Origin: CAYTCZ01 sp964436315 | GTDB taxonomy: Bacteria > Actinomycetota > Thermoleophilia > Gaiellales > Gaiellaceae | NCBI GenBank assembly: GCA_964436315.1 | Contig: CAYTCZ010000023.1 | Coordinates: 1-38,484, forward strand | DNA length: 38,484 bases | Reading direction: 5' to 3' | Part shown: positions 1-7,964 of the stretch, in pieces | Numbering within the stretch: position 1 is the stretch's first letter | How the letters are laid out: each line of letters opens with the position of its first letter | The notes under the pieces: generated by a model | The model's database searches: none | Told to the model about the DNA's origin: nothing | What the model saw: only the letters and a program-made list of their open reading frames with translations | Position numbers and translations under genes: made by a program

Positions 1-31
1 TAGCTATAGCTAGTTCGCGCTCGCACTGCTT

Positions 32-691
32 CTACGTCGACTCATGCTCGTCCGCGCTCAGGAGACCCTCGTCGAGCGCGTAGCGAACGAGCTCGGCCCT
101 CGTCGAGAGCCGGAGCTTCTGCATGATGTGCGAGCGATGCGTCTCGGCAGTTCTCACCGAGATGTACAGCATTTTCGCGATCTCTTGATTGGTGTGACCC
201 AAGGCGAGCAACCTGAGGACCTCCCGTTCCCGCTCCGATAGCGGATCGGCTTCCGCCTTGGCCTTCGCCTCAGCTTCGGCGGCAACAAGCCGAGCGCCGA
301 GCGCTGGGTGCACGTAGCGGCCGCCTCCGGCGACGTCACGGATCGCCGCGACGACTTCCTTGTCGGCCGCCTCCTTGAGGACATATCCGCTCGCTCCGGC
401 AGAGAAAGCCTCGTGGACGTACTGAGGATCGTCCTGCATCGAGAGCACCAAGACCTTGATGTCGGGTAGCACTCGGTGAAGCGCTTTCGTTGCCTCAAGC
501 CCGTTCATGCCAGGCATGACGACGTCCATCAGGACGACGTCCGGTTCGGTTGAACGCGCGGTCTTGATCGCCTCCTCGCCGCTCCCTGCTTCTCCGACGA
601 CCTCAATGTCTTCCTGCGCATCGAGCAGAAGCCGCAAGCCGGATCGGACAACTGCGTGGTCATCAGCGATCAGAACGTGAATCGGTGCCAT
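32..691 (-). CDS. NarL/FixJ-type response regulator
   Basis: DNA-binding response regulator of 219 aa. The receiver domain (residues 1-120) has the acidic pocket D10/D11, phospho-acceptor D56 in LMDVVMPG, and K106 in the SGYVLK loop. An Ala/Lys/Glu-rich linker (about 133-147) leads to a LuxR/GerE helix-turn-helix (LSEREREVLRLLALG then NQEIAKMLYISVRTAETH). I chose ATG at 691 because the receiver fold normally begins about five residues before IADDH; an in-frame TTG at 760 would add 23 unconserved residues. It lies 78 nt downstream of the kinase gene on the same strand and is presumably its cognate regulator (inference). The family activates or represses promoters as a phosphorylated dimer. The target genes are unknown, though the divergent stress-protein gene beyond the kinase is a candidate. 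Confidence 0.93.
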   Translation of the reverse strand: MAPIHVLIADDHAVVRSGLRLLLDAQEDIEVVGEAGSGEEAIKTARSTEPDVVLMDVVMPGMNGLEATKALHRVLPDIKVLVLSMQDDPQYVHEAFSAGASGYVLKEAADKEVVAAIRDVAGGGRYVHPALGARLVAAEAEAKAKAEADPLSEREREVLRLLALGHTNQEIAKMLYISVRTAETHRSHIMQKLRLSTRAELVRYALDEGLLSADEHEST

Positions 692-769
692 TAGCGGCTC
701 GATTGGCTCATCGTTCGTCCAAAAACTGGATCGCTCCCCTTCTGGAGAACACCTTGGCAAACGTCAGTA

Positions 770-2404
770 TCACGGAATCGGGATCTCTGCAACGATCGTG
801 GTGCCGCTCGTCTCCGAGCTCTCGACGCGCAATCGGCCGCCGAGGAGCCCGACCCGTTCCCGCATGCCCACGAGTCCGAGCCCGTGATCAGGACCGTTGT
901 CGCGGACGAAGCCGCGCCCGTCGTCCTCGATCACGGTCGTCACCCCTCCGGATTTCTCTGTAAGCAGCACGCTGACGCGTTCGGCGCGGGCGTGTTTGAT
1001 GACGTTGGTGAGCGCCTCCTGAACGATCCGAAAGATGGCGGTCTCGATCTCCTGTGGAAGTCGGTTCTCGGGAAGTCGGGCCTCGAGGACGATGTCGATG
1101 CCCGTCTGTTCCTGGAGCGTCTCGATGAGCCGTTCGAGAGCGGGCACAAGCCCGAAATCGTCGAGCAGCTTGGGACGGAGTTCGACCGCGAGTCTCCGAA
1201 CGTCCTGGAGCGTTCCTACGACGAGCTCCCGGAGATCCTCGAGTCCCGTGAGGTCCTTCTCCGAGTTGGCATCCTCGACTGCGCGGAGGCCAAGGAGTAC
1301 CGATGTCAACGCCTGGCCGGTCTCGTCGTGCAGCTCTCGGGCGAGTCGCCGCCGCTCGAGCTCCTGCGCTTCGAGGACTCGTCGGAATGTGTCGCGCGCA
1401 ACGCGCTGGGAGAGGTCGACCGCGGTCGATGCACGAGTTGCAAAGGCCTCGGCTAGTCTCACGTCGTCGTCGGAGAAGCGCGCGTCCCGGCTCCGCTTGT
1501 CGTGAGCTGTGATCACTCCGATTGCCTCGTCGCCGACGATGAGCGGAATGTAGAGGCCTGAGACGGCCCCGAGGGTCCTAGCGATTGCCTGGTCGACCTC
1601 CGGATCGTCGACGACCGAGTCGACTCTCTCACTTCGCTTCCTCTGGAGGACCCGGCCGCTCTTCGAGTCGGCCATGCTCAGGCGGAGACCGATGAAGTCC
1701 TGTGCGCCCTCACCAGACGCGGTCTCGATCAACAGATCACCGTCCGGCGCCGGCAACGCGACGGCAACGACCCGAGCATTGAGGAGCTCGCGCAGACGCT
1801 CTGCCACCAGCTCGAGCAGGGCGGGAAGCTGCATTTCGCTCGCTAGGGCGTTTCCGATCTCGTTCAGCGACTCGAGCTGTCGAGACCAGCTGGTCGCGGA
1901 CTCGTACAGACGGGCGTTCTCTACTGCAATCCCCGCATGGAGGGCAAGAATCGAGATCAGTTCCTCGTCCTCGTCGGTGAAGTCAGCGGCGCTGGTCTTT
2001 TCGGTCAGATAGAGATTTCCGTATGCGACGCTGCGCAGAATGATCGGCACGCCGAGAAAACTGCGCATCGGCGGATGACCCGGCGGGAAGCCGACGCTCC
2101 TGGGGTCATCGGAGATGTTGCTGAGTCGAATTGGCTTTGCCTCTTTGATCAGGACTCCCAGGACTCCACGGCCCCGCGGTGGCTCGCCAATCGTGGTGAT
2201 GGTCTCTTCATCCAAGCCGGAGACGATGAATCGCTCGAGTTCCCGCCCCGAAGGATCGATCACCCCCAAGGCGCCGTAACGGGCGTCAGTGAGTTTTCTC
2301 GCGGTGTCGACGAATTTCTGTAGGAGCGAGTCGAGCGAGAGCTCAGAACTCAGGGTCACGACGGCCTGCAAGAGGCCGAGGAGGCGCTCTTCCTGAGTGA
2401 TCAC
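770..2404 (-). CDS. DevS/DosS-like two-GAF sensor histidine kinase
   Basis: Soluble sensor kinase of 544 aa. It has two GAF domains (about 20-165 and 185-330), a HisKA_3 dimerisation helix with phospho-acceptor H359 (RELHDETGQ) and an intact HATPase_c domain (EALTNVIKHA N-box, DDGRGF, GLGLVGMRER). The first GAF keeps the DevS/DosS signature VGFPPGHPPMRSFLGVP followed by GNLYLTEK. H110 lies in the loop that carries the proximal haem histidine in mycobacterial DosS/DosT, so gas or redox sensing through haem is possible but unproven. No membrane segment is seen. The start is GTG, with a TAGATT box 6 nt upstream and no Shine-Dalgarno, which suggests a leaderless mRNA. It is transcribed with the downstream response regulator and divergently from a universal stress protein. 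Confidence 0.93.
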   Translation of the reverse strand: MITQEERLLGLLQAVVTLSSELSLDSLLQKFVDTARKLTDARYGALGVIDPSGRELERFIVSGLDEETITTIGEPPRGRGVLGVLIKEAKPIRLSNISDDPRSVGFPPGHPPMRSFLGVPIILRSVAYGNLYLTEKTSAADFTDEDEELISILALHAGIAVENARLYESATSWSRQLESLNEIGNALASEMQLPALLELVAERLRELLNARVVAVALPAPDGDLLIETASGEGAQDFIGLRLSMADSKSGRVLQRKRSERVDSVVDDPEVDQAIARTLGAVSGLYIPLIVGDEAIGVITAHDKRSRDARFSDDDVRLAEAFATRASTAVDLSQRVARDTFRRVLEAQELERRRLARELHDETGQALTSVLLGLRAVEDANSEKDLTGLEDLRELVVGTLQDVRRLAVELRPKLLDDFGLVPALERLIETLQEQTGIDIVLEARLPENRLPQEIETAIFRIVQEALTNVIKHARAERVSVLLTEKSGGVTTVIEDDGRGFVRDNGPDHGLGLVGMRERVGLLGGRLRVESSETSGTTIVAEIPIP

Positions 2405-2410
2405 CGCACC

Positions 2411-2416
2411 AATCTA
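2411..2416 (-). promoter_or_regulatory. Putative leaderless -10 box (TAGATT) of the sensor kinase
   Basis: On the minus strand TAGATT is followed by 6 nt and the GTG start of the kinase. It is one of about eleven genes in this window with a TANNNT box 6-10 nt before the start. No mycobacterial-type DosR palindrome was found in the 111-nt divergent intergenic region. Confidence 0.5.
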
Positions 2417-2515
2417 TCCGCAGAAACCCGTAGTTACGAGCGTGGCCAGTCCGGATGTCGACGCCGGGCCGGGTCGCGATGCTGTGCTGAACACGTCTCC
2501 CACGGGAAGGGTTGG

Positions 2516-2959
2516 ATGAAGCGAATCTTGGTCGCGACCGACGGCTCGCCTGCAGCGAACCGCGCCGTCGAGACCGGGCTCGAGCTTGCCGTCTCCGGTC
2601 GCGCAGACGTGACGTTCCTCCATGTTCTCCCGCCGGACGAGTTCATCGAGAGACGGTTCGGTCGAGATCAGGTCATTTCACATCATGAGGATGCCGACGA
2701 GACCGAGGTTGCGCTTCGGCGTGCGGCCCGGGCGGCCGAACTCGCCGGCGTCTCGTACGCCCTCGAGCGAATCGCCGGCGATACGGTTGACGAGATACTT
2801 GGGGTGGCAGACGCGAAGGACGTCGATCTGATCGTTGTTGGCTCGCGAGGGAAGGAAGGCCTCTCCCGCTTCCTCGGATCCGTCTCGCTCGCTGTCGTCG
2901 AGCGTGCGGAACGCCCGGTCCTCATTGTCAAGGACGTCGCAACAGCGATTCGCAGCTAG
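2516..2959 (+). CDS. Universal stress protein (UspA fold)
   Basis: Single-domain USP of 147 aa, the usual length. It starts with the beta-1 motif KRILVATDGSPAANRAV. The C-terminal nucleotide-loop motif GSRGKEGLSRFLGSVS fits the ATP-binding G-x2-G-x(8-9)-G-S pattern, so an ATP-binding rather than UspA-like non-binding subtype is likely. The start is ATG with a good Shine-Dalgarno (GGAAGG at 2505-2510). It is divergent from the DevS/DosS-like kinase, and in mycobacteria several USPs belong to the DosR hypoxia regulon. Control by the neighbouring two-component pair is therefore plausible, but inferred from context only. Confidence 0.92.
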   Translation: MKRILVATDGSPAANRAVETGLELAVSGRADVTFLHVLPPDEFIERRFGRDQVISHHEDADETEVALRRAARAAELAGVSYALERIAGDTVDEILGVADAKDVDLIVVGSRGKEGLSRFLGSVSLAVVERAERPVLIVKDVATAIRS

Positions 2960-2978
2960 CTTCTCGGAGAGTTCGACC

Positions 2979-3344
2979 TCACTCGTACGTCGCGCGTCGG
3001 AGCGGCGTTGCCTCCGCGGCAGGCGGGGTGAAGATCACAAGGGTGCTCAATGTCCCGAATTCCACGAATCGATGCGGGACCCCGGCTGGAACGAACACGG
3101 TCGCCCCTTCCGAGAGACGGATTCGCTCGCCCGCCACGTCAATCTTCCCTCGTCCGCCGAGGACGACATAGACCTCGTCATCATCGTGCGGCTGCTGCTC
3201 ATCTGGATTCGGAGCCTTCAAGACGTAGACGCCGAGCTCGAGCCCGGGCGATCGGTGAATCACCTCATAGCCTCCGCCGTCTCGAATCAGCCGGTGCTCG
3301 ATCGGCTTGATCATGTAGTTCTTCATGAGCTCTTCCGGGCTCAT
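2979..3344 (-). CDS. Small cupin-domain protein
   Basis: Single cupin barrel of 121 aa. Motif 1 is QPHDDDEVYVVLGGRG and motif 2 is GATVFVPAGVPHRFVEFG. The metal-ligand set (H in PHDDDE, the Glu, and H in PHRF) is mostly kept, but the usual HxH pair of motif 1 is reduced to one histidine (HDDD), so metal binding may be altered. Substrate and function cannot be assigned. The ATG at 3344 has no Shine-Dalgarno; it overlaps by four bases (ATGA) the stop of a 28-codon upstream reading frame that does have one, suggesting translational coupling. An in-frame internal ATG (MKNYMIKP) is an alternative start. Confidence 0.85.
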   Translation of the reverse strand: MSPEELMKNYMIKPIEHRLIRDGGGYEVIHRSPGLELGVYVLKAPNPDEQQPHDDDEVYVVLGGRGKIDVAGERIRLSEGATVFVPAGVPHRFVEFGTLSTLVIFTPPAAEATPLRRATYE

Positions 3345-3427
3345 GACGCAGCCCGCTGACGCTGCGTCGACGCCGTGATCGCCCGACGACTCGGTAAAGT
3401 CGAGTCGGATCCTGGACGGTTGGTCAT
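3341..3427 (-). CDS. Possible 28-aa upstream ORF coupled to the cupin gene
   Basis: Short minus-strand frame beginning MTNRPGSDS and ending RQRAAS, with ATG at 3427 preceded by AAAGGGGGC, a fair Shine-Dalgarno. Its TGA overlaps the cupin ATG (ATGA). The peptide is basic and Ser/Thr-rich and resembles nothing I recognise. It may be a translated leader that feeds ribosomes to the cupin start, or spurious. Confidence 0.35.
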   Translation of the reverse strand: MTNRPGSDSTLPSRRAITASTQRQRAAS

Positions 3428-3476
3428 GGTGCCCCCTTTTCGGTTCAGGGGAGCGAGAGGCGCGTCACGCGCGGCG

Positions 3477-3482
3477 ATCCTA
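3477..3482 (-). promoter_or_regulatory. Putative -10 box (TAGGAT) for the leader/cupin transcript
   Basis: Minus-strand TAGGAT lies about 50 nt upstream of the short leader ORF, followed by a small GCGCG-TGA-CGCGC hairpin in the presumed 5' leader. Confidence 0.3.
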
Positions 3483-3496
3483 TCAGCGAGGCTTGC

Positions 3497-4507
3497 TCAG
3501 CTCGACGCTCTGAGGCCCGGGATGATGTCCTGACCGTACGTCTCGAGTGTTTGTTCCTGCCCGTGCGTCATCAGGTAGATGTTCCACTGATCAACGCCGA
3601 TCGACTCGAGCTCCCGAAGCTTGGTGGAGACCTGATCGGTCGAACCGATGACGCAGAAGCGGTCGCAGATCTCGTCGGAGACGAACTCACCATGTGCGGC
3701 TCCGACGCGACTGTGGTCTCTGTAGTCGTAGAACTCGCGAGCTTGCACGTAGTCGGTGAGCTCCTTGGGAATCTCCGAGTCCGTCCCGTAGCGCTTGATC
3801 AGATCCATCACGTGATTCGAGACCATGGCTGGGAACCAGCGCACCTGGTTGCGAGCATCCTCCAGGTCGTCCGAAACCTGACTCGGTGCGCACACGATGC
3901 ACTCGAGAGCATCGGGATCACGTCCCGCTTCCTCCGCAGCCGCCCGGGCTCGGCTCATGATCCATTCGATGATCACGGGATCGGCGAGCTGGACGATGAC
4001 CCCGTCCGACACACGGCCAGCGACACCGAGGGCCTTCGGCCCGTAGCCCGCAACGTAGAGGGGGACCTGCGGGAGGTCGCGAGCCCACTCGAGACTGATC
4101 TCTCGATCGTTCCACTCGACGGTCGTCCCCGTCATGAGTTGGCGGATCATCGCGCACGAGCGTTCGAACTCGGCCATCGGAACCGGTTTGTAACCGATGA
4201 CTCGGCGGGCTGAGTCTCCGCGACCGATCCCGAGCACCATCCGGCCCCCTGAGACATCCTGCAGCGTCGCGTAGCCGCTGGCGACCACCGTCGGCTCGCG
4301 CGTCCCCGGGTTGGTCACGCAGTGGCCGAGCTTCAATCGAGACGTCTCAGTCGCCATCAGGGTCAACAGGACCATCCCCTCCTGCCAGAGGACGTGTGAG
4401 TCATATGTCCAGCCGTAGTCGAAACCGTTCTCCTCGGCGAGCTTCATGAGCTCGAGGAGTCTGGTGTACGGCGGGTCCGGAAGGACGGTGACGCCGAAGC
4501 TCAGCAT
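3497..4507 (-). CDS. LLM-class F420-dependent oxidoreductase
   Basis: Luciferase-like monooxygenase fold (TIM barrel) of 336 aa. It resembles the F420-dependent family described as CPS_4043-type: N-terminal SFGVTVLPDPP, WTYDSHVLWQEG, CVTNPGTREPTV, GIGRGDSARRV and VAGYGPKALG. Such enzymes transfer hydride from reduced deazaflavin F420; the substrate here is unknown. The ATG at 4507 was chosen because conservation begins there and GGAAAGG lies 6 nt upstream; the frame is open a further 138 codons upstream, but that part runs across the divergent promoter and reads as non-protein (Arg/Ser-rich). A TAGAAT box at 4546-4551 would give a leader of about 30 nt. It is cytoplasmic and monocistronic as seen. 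Confidence 0.92.
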   Translation of the reverse strand: MLSFGVTVLPDPPYTRLLELMKLAEENGFDYGWTYDSHVLWQEGMVLLTLMATETSRLKLGHCVTNPGTREPTVVASGYATLQDVSGGRMVLGIGRGDSARRVIGYKPVPMAEFERSCAMIRQLMTGTTVEWNDREISLEWARDLPQVPLYVAGYGPKALGVAGRVSDGVIVQLADPVIIEWIMSRARAAAEEAGRDPDALECIVCAPSQVSDDLEDARNQVRWFPAMVSNHVMDLIKRYGTDSEIPKELTDYVQAREFYDYRDHSRVGAAHGEFVSDEICDRFCVIGSTDQVSTKLRELESIGVDQWNIYLMTHGQEQTLETYGQDIIPGLRASS

Positions 4508-4545
4508 TAACTGCCTTTCCGCGATTCGAGTTTCGGGGAGACCGG

Positions 4546-4551
4546 ATTCTA
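4546..4551 (-). promoter_or_regulatory. Putative -10 box (TAGAAT) for the F420 oxidoreductase
   Basis: Minus-strand TAGAAT lies in the 109-nt region between the divergent oxidoreductase and PASTA genes, about 40 nt before the ATG. This gene has a Shine-Dalgarno, unlike the leaderless genes. Confidence 0.35.
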
Positions 4552-4616
4552 CGCCACTGAAACGGGGGCGCAGGTTCAGCGATCGCGCATTTCTGCCGAT
4601 AGAAGGAGTGCGGGAG

Positions 4617-5705
4617 ATGGATCGCGGCAACCTGAATGGATCGGTGTTGGGCGCTCCAGGAGCGGAGCCTGTTCTCGAGTTCGAGCGAATCACGCCCGAG
4701 CTTGCGCTCGTTTGCCCGGAGCTTGCGGCAGTAGCTCGGCTGAGATTGCCCGATCGTGATCCTGAGCTCCTGTGGCTGGTCGGCCCTCGATCCCGAGCCG
4801 TCGCCGAGCCCACGGTTCTGGTCCCGAGGAAGAGCCCTTGGTTGCGCATTCCTATGCGCTCCCGGATCTTGGTTGCCGCCAGCGCCGCCGCAGTCGGCCT
4901 GTTGGCGACCGGAGCCCTCACCGCCGCGGAGGTTCGGCAGGACGCCGACCCGGAACCCGTGCCTTCCGTCGAAGCTTCCGTGCCAACTCTCGTCGTGCCA
5001 GATGTGGTTGGACAGCCCTACGTCTTCGCGAAACAGCTGTTAGACGACGCTGGCTTCGCCTGGGAGGTGGAGGGCCAGATCGAGGGTTACGCTGCCAATC
5101 TCGTCGAAAGTCAGGTGCCACTCTCGGGAACCGAGGTCATCGGCATCGAACTCCCTCGGGTCACCCTGACGCTCGATCGAAACGCCGATTACGAAGAGCG
5201 CGGAGTGCCCCAGAATGTCTCCCGCGATCCGGGCATTCCTGTTCTGAGTCATGATCCGGCGCCGGAGTCGGCGCAGAGCGGCGGGCAAGAGCCCGGGGCC
5301 GGCGAGGGAGCGAGCCCGGCTGAAAATGGGCCGAAGAGCGAGTCCACGGAGGATGCGGCGGCGGACGGGGAGGCCGTCGAGCCGATTCCGGATGGAAGCG
5401 AGAGCCAGGCCGAAGTTTCGACAGAGCCTGTGGCATCCGACCCTGGGAGCGAATCTGCGCTCGAACGCGCCCTGTTTCTCGCATCGTGGATCCTCGAACA
5501 TCCACATCCCACGGACGAAGCCGTGAGTTACTGGCTATGGCAGCACAGCGAAATCATCGCTGGCGCGCGCGCAGGCGAGCGAGACGCCCGAGAAGCGCTC
5601 GAGATCCTCATCGAAATCGACCGAGATCTTCAGAAATCGTGGGGTGTCGGCGCCAAGAGCGAGGCGCTCGCGCGGGAGACCCTGCACGAGATTCGATCGA
5701 GGTAA
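4617..5705 (+). CDS. Membrane-anchored single-PASTA-domain protein
   Basis: Protein of 362 aa. Residues 1-80 are a hydrophilic, Pro/Leu-rich presumably cytoplasmic region. One membrane segment follows (about 84-103, RILVAASAAAVGLLATGALTA). Then comes a PASTA domain (about 122-187, VVPDVVGQPYVFAKQLLDDAGF), an acidic Ser/Glu/Pro linker, and a helical C-terminal domain rich in Trp/His (ASWILEHPHPTDEAVSYWLWQ). PASTA domains usually bind peptidoglycan or muropeptides when attached to Ser/Thr kinases or PBPs, but no kinase or transpeptidase part is present, so this is a stand-alone version. The ATG at 4617 has AAGGAG 8 nt upstream; an earlier in-frame ATG at 4446 lies inside the divergent gene and is rejected. 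Exact role unknown. Confidence 0.8.
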   Translation: MDRGNLNGSVLGAPGAEPVLEFERITPELALVCPELAAVARLRLPDRDPELLWLVGPRSRAVAEPTVLVPRKSPWLRIPMRSRILVAASAAAVGLLATGALTAAEVRQDADPEPVPSVEASVPTLVVPDVVGQPYVFAKQLLDDAGFAWEVEGQIEGYAANLVESQVPLSGTEVIGIELPRVTLTLDRNADYEERGVPQNVSRDPGIPVLSHDPAPESAQSGGQEPGAGEGASPAENGPKSESTEDAAADGEAVEPIPDGSESQAEVSTEPVASDPGSESALERALFLASWILEHPHPTDEAVSYWLWQHSEIIAGARAGERDAREALEILIEIDRDLQKSWGVGAKSEALARETLHEIRSR

Positions 5706-5852
5706 CGCCGCCCGCGGGCGTCCGGACTCAGGTTTTTCGGTCTCGAACGGGATCTCAAGCCCCTGTCAAAGAGCGCTCCCGCGCTGGAACCGGGATAGCG
5801 CTACTCTTCCGGTTGGCCGAAACGAGCGCCGACCTACCCCGAGGAGGAAGTG

Positions 5853-6209
5853 ATGAGGCGATGGGTGCCTGGGCAAGGATGGAAGACTGATGAAATCGCC
5901 GAGAACTCAGGGTCGTCGTCGGGGGTCGCCGTGGCCGAGCCGGAGCCAACAGCGCCGGAGTCAGTAGAGCCGAGACCGGAGGTTGATGAAACCGTGACAG
6001 CCGAAGAATCCACTGCCGTCGCGCCACAGAGCGAAGCGCCGCAAGCAGAATCAGAGCCACCCGAGGTACCTGAGCCTGAATCACCTCTGGCGGGCGATGC
6101 CGATGTCAGCGACGAGGGCGGTGGACCGTCGATCCTCCTCCTACTCGCCCTTCTACTGGGCGTTGCCGGCATCGTCATCATTGCTGGGGTTCTTCTAGCC
6201 CGCCGGTAG
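5853..6209 (+). CDS. Small acidic tail-anchored membrane protein
   Basis: Protein of 118 aa with no recognisable family. It begins MRRWVPGQGWKTDEIAENSG, followed by about 65 residues of Glu/Pro/Ala/Ser low-complexity sequence. It ends in one long hydrophobic helix (SILLLLALLLGVAGIVIIAGVLL) closed by ARR, so it is probably anchored by its C-terminus with an unstructured N-terminal region. GAGGAGGA at 5841-5848 is an excellent Shine-Dalgarno for ATG 5853; the GTG three bases earlier is an alternative. It follows the PASTA gene by about 150 nt and may be co-transcribed with it. Composition-driven low complexity makes any homology hard to judge. Confidence 0.65.
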   Translation: MRRWVPGQGWKTDEIAENSGSSSGVAVAEPEPTAPESVEPRPEVDETVTAEESTAVAPQSEAPQAESEPPEVPEPESPLAGDADVSDEGGGPSILLLLALLLGVAGIVIIAGVLLARR

Positions 6210-6233
6210 CGCCGGCCAAGACGGCGGTCATCC

Positions 6234-6248
6234 GAGAGCGAGGCTCTC
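6234..6248. terminator. Weak hairpin between convergent genes
   Basis: GAGAGC-GAG-GCTCTC lies in the 48-nt gap between the convergent small membrane protein and RTX genes. There is no T-run, so it is only a weak candidate for a bidirectional terminator. Confidence 0.3.
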
Positions 6249-6257
6249 CCGGGACGG

Positions 6258-7964
6258 TCAGGTTGGCCGCTCGACCAGTTCGCAGTTGCGGCGAACGATG
6301 TCGAACCGATCGGCGACCACTCGGTCGCGACCCCTGCCGCAGTTGACCACGTCCCTCGCGCCGTCTCGGCTGAAGATGTGGTCGTTGCCGGAACCGCCGA
6401 AGTGGCTGTCTCGGCCTCTACCACCCAGCAGGAAGTCCGAGCCCGCGTTGCCGTAGAGCGCGTCGGCTCCCTTGCCGCCCAGGACCGTGTCCTGACCGCC
6501 ACGACCGTGGAGGCGGTCCGCGCCGGCCCCGCCGATGAGGCGATCGTTCTGCCTGTTCCCCCGAATACGGTCGCCGCGTTTGGTCCCACGGAGTTGTCTC
6601 GTGAGGGCGTTCAGGGCCTTCCCGGAAGGAACGACGAAGCTGCTTCTCCCGAGTAGAGGTCCGAACCGATCATCGCCGAGGACTCCCAGGCCTGGGAAGA
6701 CGAACCACTCGTAGAGTCCGGGCCGGAGTTTGTACCGCTTGGCCTCGAACGTCCATCGTTCAGGGAGAACGTACCGTGCTCCGGATGGCCAGTCGCTCAG
6801 GACTTTGACTCGGGCCGGACCCGTTCCGGCTTGCGTGGAGCGCGCCGGGGTGTAGAAGAGTTGGAGGTTGTAGTAGTTGGCCGACGACATCGGAATCCAT
6901 CTGAACTCTGGAAGTCCTTTAATCACCGCGCCTGCGGTCGGGCTCTGGAGTCGTCGCAGCTCAGGAGTCGCAACGACGACCACTCCCGGCGACCGTTGTC
7001 CAGCCGCGTTCCACGAGATGATCGTGTAGCGGACCGGATTTCCGTTCGGCAGGCCCCGATCGACGAAGCCCTCGTTTGACCCTTGATAGACGGTCGTCGT
7101 CGCGCCACCCCCGATCGACCTGTCGATCGTCACGTGGGAGACCCCGGGGGGAATGTTGTAGGTGATACCGACGCGATGGTCGAGGCCGATGGCCTTGGCG
7201 TTCGTTACGGGCGGGGGAGCGGCCGGGCCTGGTCCGCCTCCGCCTCCGGGCGGCGGTCCGCCACCGGGAGGAATGACTCGGCGAATGTTGATCTGCGCCG
7301 AAACTGACGTCGAGTTTCCGAAGTTGTCGACGGCTGTCCAGGTTACGGTCGTGAGCCCGATCGGGACACAAGACGGAGCGTTGTGCGTAACCACTGGATC
7401 AGGGTCGACGATGTCGGACGCCGTCGGGGTGTCGAGCACTGAGCTCAGGATGGGATGTGTGTCGGGCACACCGCAGGTCTCGGTCTCGTACATGTCCAGG
7501 TCCGGCGCGGGGCTCAAGCTCGGCGGAGTCGAGTCGATCACCAGAATGTCTGCCTGGGCGGTCCCCTCGAGACCGAGATCGTCGGTCGCCGTGCACGTAA
7601 CAACCGTCAGACCGAGAGGGAACAGCGTTCCGGATTCGGGGACGCACGTCGGGACGAGAGGCTGACCGGCGAAATCGATTGCGCTCGCCGTGTACTCGAC
7701 GATGGCACCGCCAGGCCCGGTGGCCTCGACTGGACTCGGCGCCTCGAGTGTTACGACCGGAACGTCGTCGTCGAACTCTGTCGACGGAATCGAGTCACTG
7801 CATCCGGGATCAGCCCCATCAATGAGACCATCACCGTCGTTGTCCACGCCGTCGAAGCACTCGGGCAGGATCTGTCCGGTCGCGATTGGAACCAGCGCTG
7901 AACCTGCGCCCAGGACGAGGAATGAGCACGCGAGTAAGAGGACGAGCTTGAACCGGCCTCTCAT
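6258..7964 (-). CDS. Secreted HYR / FN3-like / RTX-repeat protein
   Basis: Exported multidomain protein of 568 aa. It has a signal peptide (1-30), a Cys-bracketed Ca-binding-like motif CFDGVDNDGDGLIDGADPGC (36-55), two HYR-type beta-sandwich modules (about 69-144 and 148-228), a Gly/Pro linker (232-252), an FN3-like module (about 250-335) and a further beta-rich part. Hemolysin-type GGxGxDxLxG nonapeptide repeats (about 458-535) precede a terminal module with Cys541 and Cys561 (NCGRGRDRV, RRNCELV). The repeats should bind Ca2+ once outside the cell. Modules of this kind mediate surface adhesion or matrix functions; no enzymatic domain is visible. The repeat region ending in a Cys-containing cap is, from memory, frequent in Thermoleophilia. 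A GCTGGCC/GGCCAGC hairpin ends 10 nt before the ATG. Confidence 0.88.
   Translation of the reverse strand: MRGRFKLVLLLACSFLVLGAGSALVPIATGQILPECFDGVDNDGDGLIDGADPGCSDSIPSTEFDDDVPVVTLEAPSPVEATGPGGAIVEYTASAIDFAGQPLVPTCVPESGTLFPLGLTVVTCTATDDLGLEGTAQADILVIDSTPPSLSPAPDLDMYETETCGVPDTHPILSSVLDTPTASDIVDPDPVVTHNAPSCVPIGLTTVTWTAVDNFGNSTSVSAQINIRRVIPPGGGPPPGGGGGPGPAAPPPVTNAKAIGLDHRVGITYNIPPGVSHVTIDRSIGGGATTTVYQGSNEGFVDRGLPNGNPVRYTIISWNAAGQRSPGVVVVATPELRRLQSPTAGAVIKGLPEFRWIPMSSANYYNLQLFYTPARSTQAGTGPARVKVLSDWPSGARYVLPERWTFEAKRYKLRPGLYEWFVFPGLGVLGDDRFGPLLGRSSFVVPSGKALNALTRQLRGTKRGDRIRGNRQNDRLIGGAGADRLHGRGGQDTVLGGKGADALYGNAGSDFLLGGRGRDSHFGGSGNDHIFSRDGARDVVNCGRGRDRVVADRFDIVRRNCELVERPT

Noticed and set aside
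1..13. Small palindrome TAGCTATAGCTA at the window edge
   Set aside because: Short, AT-rich, at the sequence end, with no context to interpret it.
2405..2515. DosR-type binding palindrome between kinase and stress-protein genes
   Set aside because: Looked for GGGACT-like half-sites; only a partial GGCCAGTCC is present, which is not convincing.
4508..4921. N-terminal extension of the F420 oxidoreductase by 138 residues
   Set aside because: The extension is Arg/Ser-rich, covers the divergent promoter and the start of the PASTA gene, while conservation and a Shine-Dalgarno support ATG 4507.
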